The translations under genes and the position numbers were made by a program. The notes under the pieces are model-generated. The model did not search any database, had not been told where the DNA came from, and saw only the letters and a list, made by a program, of their open reading frames with translations. From positions 93,887 to 157,886 of the forward strand of contig JAHDDO010000002.1 of the NCBI GenBank assembly GCA_020629315.1: a stretch of DNA of 64,000 nucleotides, written 5' to 3'. The stretch is from Saprospiraceae bacterium. GTDB lineage: Bacteria > Bacteroidota > Bacteroidia > Chitinophagales > Saprospiraceae. Shown here piece by piece: positions 1-9,092 of this stretch. How positions within the stretch are numbered: position 1 is the stretch's first letter; each line of letters starts with the position of its first letter.

Positions 1-135
1 CGAAAGGCGCACGTGATGATTCTCGTTGGAAATGAGGTCTATGGTAACAATAATTATCAGATGAAGCTTGTCCAACGATTTACTGTTGATCAAGTGATGG
101 ATCCTAATTATGTAGAGCCAGACGGAAGCAATTAG
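1..135 (+). CDS. C-terminal fragment of an unrecognised protein
   Basis: An open frame enters from the left edge and stops at a TAG, giving the last 44 residues of a protein that begins outside the window. The fragment is polar, with an asparagine-rich stretch and a short acidic tail. I do not recognise it. Its stop codon overlaps the stop of the convergent mltG by a few bases, so the two genes end back to back with no room for a separate terminator. Confidence 0.5.
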   Translation, partial: RKAHVMILVGNEVYGNNNYQMKLVQRFTVDQVMDPNYVEPDGSN

Positions 136-1139
136 CGAATCCCTTCGCTAGATAACCACCGTTGATATACACTTGCATTTTTGTTATGCTCTCGCAAGTG
201 TTTCGCAAATGCATGCTGGCCTTCATAACCTGGTTTAGCACAGAAATATAAATATTTGTGATCCTCATAAGAAAGAACCGCGTCTATAGAGGATATAGAA
301 GGTAAGCATATAGGACCGGGAGGTAATCCAGGATATAAGTAAGTATTGTACGGCGAATCATGTAACAAATGTTTATTTAGAACCCTACGTATCGTAAAAT
401 CCCCAAGTCCATACACTACAGTAGGATCCGCTTGTAGATGCATGCCTAATCGCAAGCGATTCATGTATACACCCGCGATTCGCTTTTTTTCTGGATTATA
501 ATTGGTTTCTTTTTCAACTATGGAAGCCAAGGTCATGACCTCATCTTTACTCATTTTTAAAGATTCCAACTTATCTGCTCTGTTTTCTTTACTCCAAAAA
601 GCATCATATTCATCATACAATCTTTTTAATAAGCCTTCAGGAGACGTTCTCCAATATACTTCATAGGTGTTAGGGATAAAGCCGGCTATATATAAGGAAG
701 AGTCTGATGATTCTTTTCTAATAGCACTAAGGAGTGCTGTGGAATCAAATGACATTTGCTCGCTTACGTTGCCAGCAAATTGCTGTATGGTTCGGGCTTG
801 TGAAATAGTCAAGTTGATGGGACTTCTTCGGCCAGATCTTAGCAAACCGAGTAAGTCCCTATTCGAATGTAAACCTTTTGTTTCGTATCGACCGGGCTTT
901 ATGGAGCTGTCTTCAAAACGCATCAATTTAGCAGTCAAAGCAAAGCTGTTTGGATCTTCAATTAAGGAAGAATCTACGAGCATTTTTTCAAGAGATTCAT
1001 AAGACGCATTTTCTGGGATGAAAAGTATAGGTGCATTATCAGGGATAACATTGGACCCCCATATACTATTGTATGCATACAAGCCTACCATCCCACATAT
1101 AATGAATAGAAAAAGTAGTATGAACAGAAATTTTCTCAC
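132..1139 (-). CDS. mltG: Endolytic transglycosylase MltG (YceG family)
   Basis: This is an inner-membrane lytic transglycosylase that cuts nascent peptidoglycan and helps set glycan strand length. One N-terminal membrane anchor (about residues 3-23) is followed by a periplasmic YceG domain. The catalytic glutamate motif ASIVEKET is near residues 205-212, followed by LQADPT and the SPYNTY..GLPPGPI signature. At 335 residues it has normal family length. The start is a GTG, since an anchor follows directly and no better ATG exists. It lies 5 bases after panB on the same strand and is probably co-transcribed with it. Identification is confident. Confidence 0.93.
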   Translation of the reverse strand: MRKFLFILLFLFIICGMVGLYAYNSIWGSNVIPDNAPILFIPENASYESLEKMLVDSSLIEDPNSFALTAKLMRFEDSSIKPGRYETKGLHSNRDLLGLLRSGRRSPINLTISQARTIQQFAGNVSEQMSFDSTALLSAIRKESSDSSLYIAGFIPNTYEVYWRTSPEGLLKRLYDEYDAFWSKENRADKLESLKMSKDEVMTLASIVEKETNYNPEKKRIAGVYMNRLRLGMHLQADPTVVYGLGDFTIRRVLNKHLLHDSPYNTYLYPGLPPGPICLPSISSIDAVLSYEDHKYLYFCAKPGYEGQHAFAKHLREHNKNASVYQRWLSSEGIR

Positions 1140-1144
1140 TACGT

Positions 1145-1963
1145 CTAGTACGATTCTTTTTTATTCGGGAAATCAGTGGATTTCACATCTTTGATGTAAT
1201 GAGTAACAGCATCGGCGATATCATCAAATAGATTCATATATCTTCTAAGAAAACGGGGATTAAACTCATGGGTTATCCCGAGCAAATCATGAGATACCAG
1301 CACTTGCCCATCTACATCAGGGCCCGCCCCAATCCCTATAATGGGCATGGCTACACTCGAGGCTGCTTTTTTAGCCAAGGTGGCTGGAATCTTTTCTAAT
1401 ACAGCACCAAAACAACCAATCTTATCAAGTAATTTAATATCACTCAGTAATTGTTTGGCCTCCTCCTCCTCTTTAGCTCGCACCGTGTAGGTGCCGAACT
1501 TATATATAGACTGTGGGGTCAATCCTAAGTGCCCCATGACTGGAATACCGGCTGATAAAACTCGTTTTATAGAATCTTCCACTTGCTTTCCTCCTTCAAT
1601 CTTAACCGCATGAGCACCTGACTCCTTCATTATTCGTATGGCAGAGGCTAATGCTTTTTTAGAGTTTCCTTGATACGTACCAAAAGGAAGATCAACCACA
1701 ACCAAACACTTTTTTATACCTCGAATGACAGATTGTGCATGATAAATCATTTGATCTAAAGTGATCGGCAAAGTGGTTTCGTGTCCTGCCATAACATTGG
1801 AAGCAGAATCGCCAACTAATATCACATCGATGCCGGCATGATCAAAGATTTTTGCCATGCTATAATCGTATGCGGTCAGCATACTGATTTTTTCACCATC
1901 CGCTTTCATTTTGATGAGCGTATTGGTAGTAATTCGCTTTGCACTTTTACTAACTGCAGACAT
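1145..1963 (-). CDS. panB: 3-methyl-2-oxobutanoate hydroxymethyltransferase
   Basis: PanB makes ketopantoate from 2-oxoisovalerate and methylenetetrahydrofolate, the first committed step of pantothenate and CoA synthesis in the cytosol. The TIM-barrel signatures are present: [11 protein letters not shown], the metal-binding VGDSASNVM, the [11 protein letters not shown] block, and a late [12 protein letters not shown] motif. I chose the internal ATG (272 residues) because the upstream in-frame start is a TTG adding four residues. It is the first gene of a two-gene unit with mltG, with no metabolic link evident between the two. Confidence 0.95.
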   Translation of the reverse strand: MSAVSKSAKRITTNTLIKMKADGEKISMLTAYDYSMAKIFDHAGIDVILVGDSASNVMAGHETTLPITLDQMIYHAQSVIRGIKKCLVVVDLPFGTYQGNSKKALASAIRIMKESGAHAVKIEGGKQVEDSIKRVLSAGIPVMGHLGLTPQSIYKFGTYTVRAKEEEEAKQLLSDIKLLDKIGCFGAVLEKIPATLAKKAASSVAMPIIGIGAGPDVDGQVLVSHDLLGITHEFNPRFLRRYMNLFDDIADAVTHYIKDVKSTDFPNKKESY

Positions 1964-2066
1964 ATTAGCTATCAATTTTTGAGGATACCAAGTTACTTAA
2001 ATGTCGTTTCAGATTCCTCGTCTATGAAATAAAAACTCAAATTAGTCGAAAAGCCCTCAATAAGTT

Positions 2067-2074
2067 TACTTTTG
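2067..2074 (+). promoter_or_regulatory. Predicted -7 promoter element (TACTTTTG)
   Basis: An exact match to the Bacteroidetes -7 consensus TAnnTTTG, about 40 bases before the DUF4249 lipoprotein start. No convincing -33 TTTG is visible at the right distance, so confidence is moderate. Confidence 0.5.
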
Positions 2075-2114
2075 TCTCGTTTTGTTCTCGATATTTACAT
2101 CTTTATAAAGAGAT

Positions 2115-3107
2115 ATGAAGTACTACTTAATTGCCTTAGCCCTACTGTTTTTATTGACTGCTTGCGATAACGAGTTAAATCTTACCGCAGAAAAAGAAGA
2201 AACCTCCGTGGTTTTTGGTCTTTTGAATCCAAGTGATACAGCTCAATATATCAGAGTAGAAAGAGCGTTCATCGATCCTAATGTATCTGCCTTGGACATT
2301 GCTCAGATCCCTGATTCAATTTATTACCAAGATCTTGATATCAAATTGGTGAAGCTTTCTGAAGATATCAGTTACGACCTCGAAGAAGTAGATGGTAATG
2401 TGGAAGGATATATAAAAGATGATGGTGCCTTTGCTCAGTCGCCAAACACACTCTATAAAATTAAGACCGATGATTTAGGATGGTTTGATGAAGAAGATTA
2501 TGAAGATGAGATTTACGAGCTAAGAATCAAAACAAATGAGAATGACACGGCCATCACCTCACAAACATTAATCGCTGAAAAACCATCTTTAACACGTCCA
2601 AAGACGGGAAGCTCTCTTGCTTTTTCAGCCATTAGTGATCCCTTAATTCGGTGGTTGGAAAAGGAATCTTTGAAGATATATGATGTGCGTATCAAAATGT
2701 ATATCAAGCAACAAGATTTGACCACAGGTGAAGGTTTCGTTGACACTACCTTGATTTGGGATGTAGCCAAAAATGTTAGAGATAAAGAAGTAGTTATCCC
2801 ATATCAAAATTTCTTTTTATTCCTCCGCAGTGAATTAAAAGAAGATCCAGACATTAGAAGAAGGTTTATTGATATGGATGTAGAATTGTATGGCGGTGGA
2901 GAAGAGATGGATAATTTTGTAAATGTCCTTCAAGCCAACCTAGGTATTACGTCTTCTCAAGAAATTCCTATTTACACTAATATGAGTGATGGATTAGGTA
3001 TTTTCTCCAGTCGAAATGAAGATATAAGTACAGAAGTAAGAATCAGTCCTGTCACTATTGATTCATTGTATAATGGTTCGATTACAAAAGACTTGAATTT
3101 TCAGTAA
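2115..3107 (+). CDS. DUF4249-like outer-membrane-associated lipoprotein
   Basis: A 330-residue lipoprotein with a classical lipobox (LLTAC, acylated Cys17). The body is rich in beta strand. The C-terminal segment contains the phrase SDGLGIFSSRN, which resembles the end of DUF4249 proteins, a Bacteroidota lipoprotein family often found with TonB-dependent receptors. No receptor gene adjoins it here. The lipoprotein call is direct from the sequence. The DUF4249 assignment rests on overall shape and the C-terminal motif, and its molecular role is unknown. Confidence 0.65.
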   Translation: MKYYLIALALLFLLTACDNELNLTAEKEETSVVFGLLNPSDTAQYIRVERAFIDPNVSALDIAQIPDSIYYQDLDIKLVKLSEDISYDLEEVDGNVEGYIKDDGAFAQSPNTLYKIKTDDLGWFDEEDYEDEIYELRIKTNENDTAITSQTLIAEKPSLTRPKTGSSLAFSAISDPLIRWLEKESLKIYDVRIKMYIKQQDLTTGEGFVDTTLIWDVAKNVRDKEVVIPYQNFFLFLRSELKEDPDIRRRFIDMDVELYGGGEEMDNFVNVLQANLGITSSQEIPIYTNMSDGLGIFSSRNEDISTEVRISPVTIDSLYNGSITKDLNFQ

Positions 3108-3148
3108 TCTGACGATTTGTCATACTTCATAGACAAAGCGCACTATTT

Positions 3149-3224
3149 CTGACACAGCAAATTGCCATTTATCGTACAGTATGTCAGTTTTTTTCTTATT
3201 AATTGCCTTGGCACAGCAATTGAC
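3149..3224 (+). promoter_or_regulatory. Unusual dnaK upstream region (inverted repeats, sigma54-like motif)
   Basis: No TAnnTTTG element lies between the DUF4249 stop and dnaK. There is instead an inverted pair CTGACA (3149-3154) and TGTCAG (3182-3187). A second inverted repeat, AATTGC-N9-GCAATT, spans 3201-3221. A TTGGCACA-GCAA-TTGA string at 3208-3223 has the GG-N10-G spacing of a sigma54 promoter, except that the -12 GC is GA. The string CACAGCAA(A)TTG occurs twice, near 3153 and 3212. The N9 spacer recalls CIRCE, but the arms do not match it. A stress-regulated promoter is an inference. Confidence 0.4.
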
Positions 3225-3274
3225 TAGCTATTACCTGTATAGTAATTTAGAAAGCAATTTAAATAAGAATATTC

Positions 3275-5191
3275 ATGGGTAAAATTATTGGTATAGACCT
3301 CGGAACCACAAATTCTGTTGTGTCTGTAATGGAAGGTAACGAACCAGTCGTTATCCCTAATGAAGAGGGGAGACGGACGACACCATCTATCGTTGCATTT
3401 CTTGATAACGGCGAACGTAAAATTGGAGATCCAGCAAAAAGACAAGCGATCACAAACCCAGAACGTACTATCGCATCTATCAAGAGATATATGGGGCAGC
3501 GATTTAGTGAGGTAGGAAAGGAAGTAGATCGATCTGCTTACAAAGTGGTAAAAGGAGATAACGATACGGTACGTGTAGAAATAGACGACAGAAAATATAC
3601 GGCACAGGAGATTTCAGCCATGATCCTTCAAAAGATGAAGAAGACGGCAGAAGATTTCTTAGGTCAAGAAGTTACGGAAGCGGTAGTTACAGTACCGGCT
3701 TACTTCAATGATTCTCAGAGACAGGCAACGAAAGAAGCAGGTGAGATTGCGGGCTTGAAAATTAGTCGAATAATAAATGAGCCTACAGCTGCTGCCTTAG
3801 CATATGGATTAGATAAAAAGACTACTGATTCTACCATTGCAGTGTATGATTTAGGAGGAGGAACATTTGATATCTCTATTCTAGAGTTAGGTGATGGTGT
3901 TTTTGAGGTGAAGTCTACAAACGGTGATACGCACTTAGGGGGTGATGATTTCGATCATGAGATTATTGATTGGTTAGCAAACCAATTTAAAGAATCTGAT
4001 AACATCGATCTAAGAAAAGATCCAATGGCCTTACAACGACTTAAGGAAGCAGCGGAAAAAGCTAAAATTGAGCTTTCTAGTAGTACACAGGCAGAGATAA
4101 ATCTACCGTACGTAACAGCCGTTGATGGAGTACCTAAGCACTTAGTTACAAAGTTGACTAGAGCTAAATTCGAGCAACTGGTTGACAATCTTGTCCAGCG
4201 GACCTTAGCTCCTTGTGCAGAAGCATTGAAAGATGCAGGATTAAGTAAAACAGAAATCGATGAGGTTATTTTAGTAGGCGGTTCTACTCGGATACCTAAA
4301 ATTCAAGAAGCTGTTGAGTCTTTCTTCGGAAAGAAGCCAAATAAAGGAGTAAACCCAGATGAAGTGGTTGCTGTTGGAGCAGCTATTCAAGGAGGGGTGT
4401 TAAGTGGTGATGTACAGGATGTACTACTACTCGATGTTACGCCATTATCATTAGGGATAGAGACCATGGGTGGTGTGTATGATGTTGTCATTGAAGCTAA
4501 CTCTACAATTCCGACCAAAAAGCAGAAAACCTACTCGACGGCAGCAGATAATCAACCATCCGTAGAGATCCATATTTTGCAAGGTGAACGACCTATGGCT
4601 AGAGACAATCGCTCCGTAGGACGATTTATCTTAGACGGAATTCCACCTGCCCCTAGAGGTATGCCTCAAATCGAAGTAACCTTTGATATAGATGCAAACG
4701 GAATTTTGAGCGTATTTGCTAAAGATAAAGGAACAGGTAAAGAACAGAACATTAGAATTGAAGCATCAACAGGTCTTTCTAAAGAAGAGATCGAAAAGAT
4801 GAAGCAAGAAGCAGAAGCTAATGCCGCAGCGGATAAAGAAGAAAGAGAAAAAGTGGATAAGCTGAATGCTGCAGATACCTTGATTTTCCAAACAGAAAAG
4901 CAGATCAGTGAGTATGGAGATAAAATTCCTGCTGATAAGAAAGACACTATTGAAGCAGCCGTGGCAGAACTAAAGGAAGCCCATAAGATGCAAGACTTAG
5001 ATAAAGTAGATGATGCAAGCAAGAAGTTAAACGATGCTTGGACGGCGGCTAGTCAGGATATTTATCAGGCGACTCAGGGTGATCCAAACGCGGCAGCTAA
5101 TGCAACTGCAGAAGGTGGAGCTGACGATGCATCCGGAAGTTCTGAGGATGTGACCGATGTAGAGTTTGAAGAAGTAGATGATTCAAAATAG
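3275..5191 (+). CDS. dnaK: Chaperone protein DnaK (Hsp70)
   Basis: ATP-dependent cytosolic Hsp70 chaperone. The nucleotide-binding domain opens with [11 protein letters not shown] and continues with the phosphate-binding DLGGGTFD and LVGGSTRIP motifs. The linker [13 protein letters not shown] is near residue 390, followed by the beta-sandwich substrate domain and the helical lid. The tail is acidic and glutamine/alanine-rich, ending VEEVDDSK-like. At 638 residues it has the standard length. It stands alone, without grpE or dnaJ beside it, and is followed by a strong terminator, so it appears monocistronic. Confidence 0.98.
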   Translation: MGKIIGIDLGTTNSVVSVMEGNEPVVIPNEEGRRTTPSIVAFLDNGERKIGDPAKRQAITNPERTIASIKRYMGQRFSEVGKEVDRSAYKVVKGDNDTVRVEIDDRKYTAQEISAMILQKMKKTAEDFLGQEVTEAVVTVPAYFNDSQRQATKEAGEIAGLKISRIINEPTAAALAYGLDKKTTDSTIAVYDLGGGTFDISILELGDGVFEVKSTNGDTHLGGDDFDHEIIDWLANQFKESDNIDLRKDPMALQRLKEAAEKAKIELSSSTQAEINLPYVTAVDGVPKHLVTKLTRAKFEQLVDNLVQRTLAPCAEALKDAGLSKTEIDEVILVGGSTRIPKIQEAVESFFGKKPNKGVNPDEVVAVGAAIQGGVLSGDVQDVLLLDVTPLSLGIETMGGVYDVVIEANSTIPTKKQKTYSTAADNQPSVEIHILQGERPMARDNRSVGRFILDGIPPAPRGMPQIEVTFDIDANGILSVFAKDKGTGKEQNIRIEASTGLSKEEIEKMKQEAEANAAADKEEREKVDKLNAADTLIFQTEKQISEYGDKIPADKKDTIEAAVAELKEAHKMQDLDKVDDASKKLNDAWTAASQDIYQATQGDPNAAANATAEGGADDASGSSEDVTDVEFEEVDDSK

Positions 5192-5200
5192 ATAATTGAA

Positions 5201-5223
5201 GGAGCCGCAAGGCTCCTTTTTTT
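5201..5223 (+). terminator. Rho-independent terminator of dnaK
   Basis: A perfect 6-bp stem GGAGCC/GGCTCC with a GCAA tetraloop, followed by seven T residues, 9 bases after the dnaK stop. It overlaps the last codon of the convergent TPR gene. The opposite strand has no T run, so it acts in one direction. Confidence 0.9.
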
Positions 5224-5539
5224 ATAACTCTATTTCCAAATTCATTTTCGCAGTATTCAGTTCGGAGGCAGCATGAAAGTCATTTGTGTTTTTTGCAAGC
5301 ACAAGACCTTCAGAGTAGATACGTAAGGCATCTTGAATACGATCCATACGTTCGTAAAGCTTGCCTAAATTATAGTATAAGCCGATATAATCTGAGCTCT
5401 GTTCTTGGAGTCTAAGGAACCAAGTCTCAGCTGTTTCAAATTGATCCCTTTTTTCGTATTCTTTAGCCACTGCAAAGAGTAAAAAGTCGTCTTTTGGATC
5501 CTCTTCTAGGTGGGCCAAAAGTTGAGTTAATCTATCCAT
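5222..5539 (-). CDS. Small TPR-repeat protein
   Basis: A 105-residue soluble protein made almost entirely of helix pairs. The tetratricopeptide pattern is visible in the stretches FAVAKEYEKRDQFETAETWFLRL and YYNLGKLYERMDRIQDALRIY (each shown only in part by key positions G, Y, A and L). No signal peptide or enzymatic motif is present. Such proteins act as protein-interaction adaptors; the partner here is unknown. It is divergent from etfB, and its stop codon lies within the dnaK terminator. Confidence 0.75.
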   Translation of the reverse strand: MDRLTQLLAHLEEDPKDDFLLFAVAKEYEKRDQFETAETWFLRLQEQSSDYIGLYYNLGKLYERMDRIQDALRIYSEGLVLAKNTNDFHAASELNTAKMNLEIEL

Positions 5540-5615
5540 ATCAAAGTGACAATTAGTGTATAGTTAATGCTAATATGATTATACAACAATACTCATAATA
5601 TCGTGTTTAAAAAAG

Positions 5616-5623
5616 TATATTTG
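5616..5623 (+). promoter_or_regulatory. Predicted -7 promoter element of etfBA (TATATTTG)
   Basis: An exact TAnnTTTG match 23 bases before the etfB ATG. An AGGAG purine run lies just before the start codon, which is unusual for this phylum. The -33 region is weak. Confidence 0.65.
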
Positions 5624-5646
5624 CACTACAATTTTAGGAGAAAAAG

Positions 5647-6387
5647 ATGAATAGTTTAGTTTGTATAAGTAAGACTCCTGACACAACAGCTAAGATTAGT
5701 TTTGTGGATGGAAATACGGCCTTTAATGAAGATGGCGTAAGCTTTATCCTCAATCCGTATGATGAATGGTATGCCTTGGTTAGAGCAATTGAGCTAAAGG
5801 AAGAAAAAGGCGGAAAAGTAACTGTAATCAATGTTGGAGATCCATCCAATGATATTATAATAAGAAAAGCACTAGCTATAGGTGCTGATGAGGCGGTACG
5901 GATCAATAAGAAAGCAGAGTCTTCGGCAGATGTGGCTTTGCAAGTAGCCGAATATGTCAAGAATAACAATTTTGACATTATATTTCTAGGTAAAGAAACC
6001 ATTGACTATAATGGCGCTGAAGTAGGTGCGATGATAGCCGAGCATTTAGACTTGGATTATGTTTCGTTTGCATCGAAAATGGAAAGCAATGGCGATGGAT
6101 TTAAAGTGACTAGAGATATCGAAGGTGGAATCGAAGAAATCGCCTTATCTGCTCCCTTTGTTATTTCAGCGGCTAAAGGATTGGCAGAGCAGCGAATCCC
6201 TAATATGAAAGGAATTATGATGGCTAAGCGTAAACCATTGAACGTGGTCGAGCCTGTTGGTTTCAATGGACATGTGAATGTGGCCTCCTTTTCACTGCCA
6301 TCAGAGAAAGGAGGAGTAACTATGGTCGACCCAGAAAATATGGAAGAATTAGTAAGATTACTTAAAGAAGAAGCTAAAGTGCTATAA
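5647..6387 (+). CDS. etfB: Electron transfer flavoprotein beta subunit
   Basis: EtfB carries AMP and forms a heterodimer with EtfA, which carries FAD. Together they take electrons from acyl-CoA dehydrogenases and pass them to the quinone pool. The ETF beta fold is recognisable from the NPYDEWALVRAIEL-type opening, the repeated nucleotide-binding strands (VINVGDPS, IGADEAVRI) and the AKGLAEQRIPNMKGIM block. Its 246 residues are typical. The gene lies 2 bases before etfA. Two acyl-CoA dehydrogenases encoded elsewhere in this window are plausible electron donors. Confidence 0.95.
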   Translation: MNSLVCISKTPDTTAKISFVDGNTAFNEDGVSFILNPYDEWYALVRAIELKEEKGGKVTVINVGDPSNDIIIRKALAIGADEAVRINKKAESSADVALQVAEYVKNNNFDIIFLGKETIDYNGAEVGAMIAEHLDLDYVSFASKMESNGDGFKVTRDIEGGIEEIALSAPFVISAAKGLAEQRIPNMKGIMMAKRKPLNVVEPVGFNGHVNVASFSLPSEKGGVTMVDPENMEELVRLLKEEAKVL

Positions 6388-6389
6388 AT

Positions 6390-7340
6390 ATGTCAGTATT
6401 AGTTGTAGGAGAAATTTCAAACGGATCATTGAGAGCAGCATCTAAAGAGGCGGCTTATTATGGTCATTTAACAGCGCAGAAATTAGGCGGTGAGTGTACT
6501 GTCTTATTGATTGGAGAAGCGCAAGATGCTAGCGAACTTGGTGTTTATGGTGCTAATAAAGTACTTACGGTAGATCCTGGATCAGAAGGATTTGATAGTA
6601 GAGTTTATGCAGATATTATAAAGCAAACGGCACAAAGTACAGACGCAAAAGCTGTAATTTTCATGCACAGCTCTACAGGAAAATCATTGGCTGGAAGAGT
6701 ATCTGTAGCCTTAGGTGCTGGCTTGGTAAGTGGCGCTACCTCTATTCCAGAAGCATCAACGAACGGATACTCGGTAAGTAAGTCGGTTTTCTCTGGAAAA
6801 GCCATTGCTACCTATGAAATTACTAGCCCAACTATGGTGATTTCTGTTATGGGTAATTCATTTAAACCTGAAGCGGTTGGCGCTGCTTGTGAGGTTACGG
6901 CAAATACCCTTAGTGCAAAGACAGCAAACACTCAAATTTTAGGCAGAAGCACACAAAGTGGGACGGTACCTTTGCCAGAAGCAGAACTGGTCATTTCTGC
7001 CGGTCGTGGCATGAAAGGACCTGAAAATTGGGGCATAATTGAAGAGCTTGCTGATTGTATAGGCGCCACAACCGCTTGTTCAAGGCCCGTAGCCGATATT
7101 GGATGGAGACCTCATCATGAGCATGTGGGTCAGACAGGGGTCGCTATTAGACCTAATTTATATATTGCTATCGGTATTAGCGGCGCTATCCAGCATTTAG
7201 CAGGTGTTAATAACTCTAAGGTAATTGTAGTGATAAATAAAGATCCGGAAGCACCATTCTTTAAGGCAGCTGATTATGGAGTTTGTGCGGATTTATTTGA
7301 TGTAGTGCCCAGATTAACAGCGGCGCTTAAAAATGCCTAA
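6390..7340 (+). CDS. etfA: Electron transfer flavoprotein alpha subunit
   Basis: FAD-binding partner of EtfB. The C-terminal FAD domain carries the signature SAGRGMKGPENW, the RPVADIGW and HVGQTG motifs, and the AIGISGAIQHLAG block that contacts the flavin. At 316 residues its length is normal. It follows etfB after 2 bases and precedes the nuclease gene by 21 bases, consistent with a three-gene operon from the promoter upstream of etfB. Confidence 0.96.
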   Translation: MSVLVVGEISNGSLRAASKEAAYYGHLTAQKLGGECTVLLIGEAQDASELGVYGANKVLTVDPGSEGFDSRVYADIIKQTAQSTDAKAVIFMHSSTGKSLAGRVSVALGAGLVSGATSIPEASTNGYSVSKSVFSGKAIATYEITSPTMVISVMGNSFKPEAVGAACEVTANTLSAKTANTQILGRSTQSGTVPLPEAELVISAGRGMKGPENWGIIEELADCIGATTACSRPVADIGWRPHHEHVGQTGVAIRPNLYIAIGISGAIQHLAGVNNSKVIVVINKDPEAPFFKAADYGVCADLFDVVPRLTAALKNA

Positions 7341-7361
7341 TCATAAAAGTATTGCCCCCGG

Positions 7362-7946
7362 ATGAAGAAAATTGAGCTCGAAATAGTAGCCTTATCTCAC
7401 AGTGTTACCAAGTCACACAACTATGCAGTAGTATTAGGTGAGGTAGGTGGTGATAGACGATTGCCGATTGTAATTGGGGGCTTTGAGGCGCAAGCCATTG
7501 CTGTAGCTATGGAAAACATGGCGCCTAATAGACCCTTGACACATGACCTCTTTAAAAATACCTTATCTACCTTCAATATTGATTTGAAAGAAGTGGTCAT
7601 TAATAACCTGATGGATGGTATTTTCTATGCTCAGTTAATATGTGATAAGGATGGAGAAGAACTGACTGTAGATTCCAGAACATCAGACGCTATAGCACTA
7701 GCTGTTCGATTCGATAGCAGCATTTATACCTATGAATTCATAATGGAACAAGCAGGGGTCATTTTTGAAGGTGAAGAAGCAGAAGGAAAACCTAAACAAA
7801 GAACCAAATCTGCAAAACCTAAATCCTACGCAGACTATTCCACCGAAGAACTTGAAGAGTTACTACAGAAAGTCTTGGAAGAAGAGAACTATGAAAAGGC
7901 CGCTAAAATTCGAGACGAACTTCAATCAAGAGAAGGAGAAGAATAG
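7362..7946 (+). CDS. Bifunctional nuclease family protein with UVR motif
   Basis: A two-part protein of 194 residues. The N-terminal ~130 residues are a bifunctional nuclease (BFN, DUF151) domain, with LPIVIGGFEAQAIA, the RPLTHDLF segment and the SRTSDAIALAVRF block. A charged linker leads to a C-terminal UvrB/UvrC interaction motif (LEELLQKVLEEENYEKAAKIRDEL region, residues about 155-190). This fusion is common in Bacteroidota. Nuclease activity was reported for a plant relative; the bacterial role is unsettled. It is the last gene of the etf unit. Confidence 0.85.
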   Translation: MKKIELEIVALSHSVTKSHNYAVVLGEVGGDRRLPIVIGGFEAQAIAVAMENMAPNRPLTHDLFKNTLSTFNIDLKEVVINNLMDGIFYAQLICDKDGEELTVDSRTSDAIALAVRFDSSIYTYEFIMEQAGVIFEGEEAEGKPKQRTKSAKPKSYADYSTEELEELLQKVLEEENYEKAAKIRDELQSREGEE

Positions 7947-7953
7947 TAGTTAG

Positions 7954-8970
7954 TTACCATCGATCTATGGTTTCCATGAAATACGTAAACTGTTCCTCAC
8001 TAATATCCTTGTGAGTAATAAATCGTATTGATTCGGGCCCAAACGGGGTAGCTAGAATACCTTTTTTAGCTAGTTTATCTAAGAAGTCAGCGGCTCCATT
8101 TTTCTCATTTAGATGGAAGATTACAATATTAGTGTGTACTGGGTTTATCCCTTTTACGAAACTCTTTTTTTGTAATACCTGCTCTATTTGTCGGGCTCTT
8201 TTATGATCTTCCTGAAGTCGTTCAATGTTATTTTCAAGCGCAAACATGGCTCCAGCAGCTAGATAACCTGCTTGACGCATACCGCCTCCCATAACTTTTC
8301 GGAAACGTCTCGCCTTTTTGATAAACGCCTGATTGCCCAAGAGAAGAGAACCTACTGGGGCCCCGAGGCCTTTGGACAAGCAGATAGAAATAGAATCAAA
8401 TATTTGGCCTGTCTGTTCAGTAGTGTCTCCACTTTCAGTAAGTGCGTTAAAAAGTCGAGCTCCATCCAGATGAAGGCCTAAAGAATGTGTATTACAAAGA
8501 TCACGTATCGGCTTTATTTCATCTATGGTATAATAACTCCCTCCTCCCTTATTACACGTATTTTCCAATACAACTAAAGAGGTGCGTGGTAACCAGTCAT
8601 GCGGCGCATGAATCCTGTTTTCAATTTGATCGGCTGTAATTTTGCCAAAAGTACCTTGGATTAGCGCCACTGAAATGGCAGAATTAAAAGCATAACCACC
8701 TGCTTCATACCGATATACGTGCGAATCAACATCACAAATCATCTCATCCAAGGCCTGTGTGTGGCATTTAATGGCTATTTGGTTAGTCATCGTGCCTGAT
8801 GGGCAAAATAAAGCGGCATCCATAGCAAACATGGAGGCTGCCTTCTCTTCTAAAGCATTAATACTAGGATCTTGACCAAACACATCATCACCTACCGGAG
8901 CAGCCATCATATATTCAAGCATCTCGGGGGTGGGCTTAGTAACCGTGTCACTCATCATATTTACTTCCAT
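7954..8970 (-). CDS. ltaE: Low-specificity L-threonine aldolase (PLP-dependent)
   Basis: A fold-type I PLP enzyme that cleaves threonine or allo-threonine to glycine and acetaldehyde. It opens with the family signature SDTVTKPTPEML. The PLP-binding lysine is in CLSKGLGAPVGS near residue 200, and the aspartate of LHLDGARLFNA pairs with the pyridine nitrogen. At 338 residues it matches the family. It ends convergently with the bifunctional nuclease gene, 7 bases away. Substrate stereochemistry cannot be read from the sequence. Confidence 0.92.
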   Translation of the reverse strand: MEVNMMSDTVTKPTPEMLEYMMAAPVGDDVFGQDPSINALEEKAASMFAMDAALFCPSGTMTNQIAIKCHTQALDEMICDVDSHVYRYEAGGYAFNSAISVALIQGTFGKITADQIENRIHAPHDWLPRTSLVVLENTCNKGGGSYYTIDEIKPIRDLCNTHSLGLHLDGARLFNALTESGDTTEQTGQIFDSISICLSKGLGAPVGSLLLGNQAFIKKARRFRKVMGGGMRQAGYLAAGAMFALENNIERLQEDHKRARQIEQVLQKKSFVKGINPVHTNIVIFHLNEKNGAADFLDKLAKKGILATPFGPESIRFITHKDISEEQFTYFMETIDRW

Positions 8971-9078
8971 AGATCTTTCTTGTGTACCCGAATGTAATCA
9001 AAAGCCATTTAGAATCATATAGTGGGGCTTTAGATTAAAATTTCAATTTATTGGGCAATTTGCTACCATCAATAAGGC

Positions 9079-9086
9079 TATCTTTG
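9079..9086 (+). promoter_or_regulatory. Predicted -7 element immediately upstream of lepA (TATCTTTG)
   Basis: An exact TAnnTTTG match whose final G is only 6 bases before the lepA ATG. With normal -7 spacing, transcription would begin at or within a base or two of the start codon. No -33 TTTG has ideal spacing; the nearest leaves 16 bases. Confidence 0.5.
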
Positions 9087-9092
9087 TGCGGT

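Noticed and set aside
667..1002. Plus-strand frame inside mltG
   Set aside because: It is antisense to a well-supported gene and its translation has no recognisable features.
3201..3221. CIRCE element upstream of dnaK
   Set aside because: The N9 spacer fits but the arms AATTGC/GCAATT do not match TTAGCACTC/GAGTGCTAA.
3224..3483. Short minus-strand frames across the dnaK start
   Set aside because: They lie over the dnaK start and upstream region, with no recognisable protein features.
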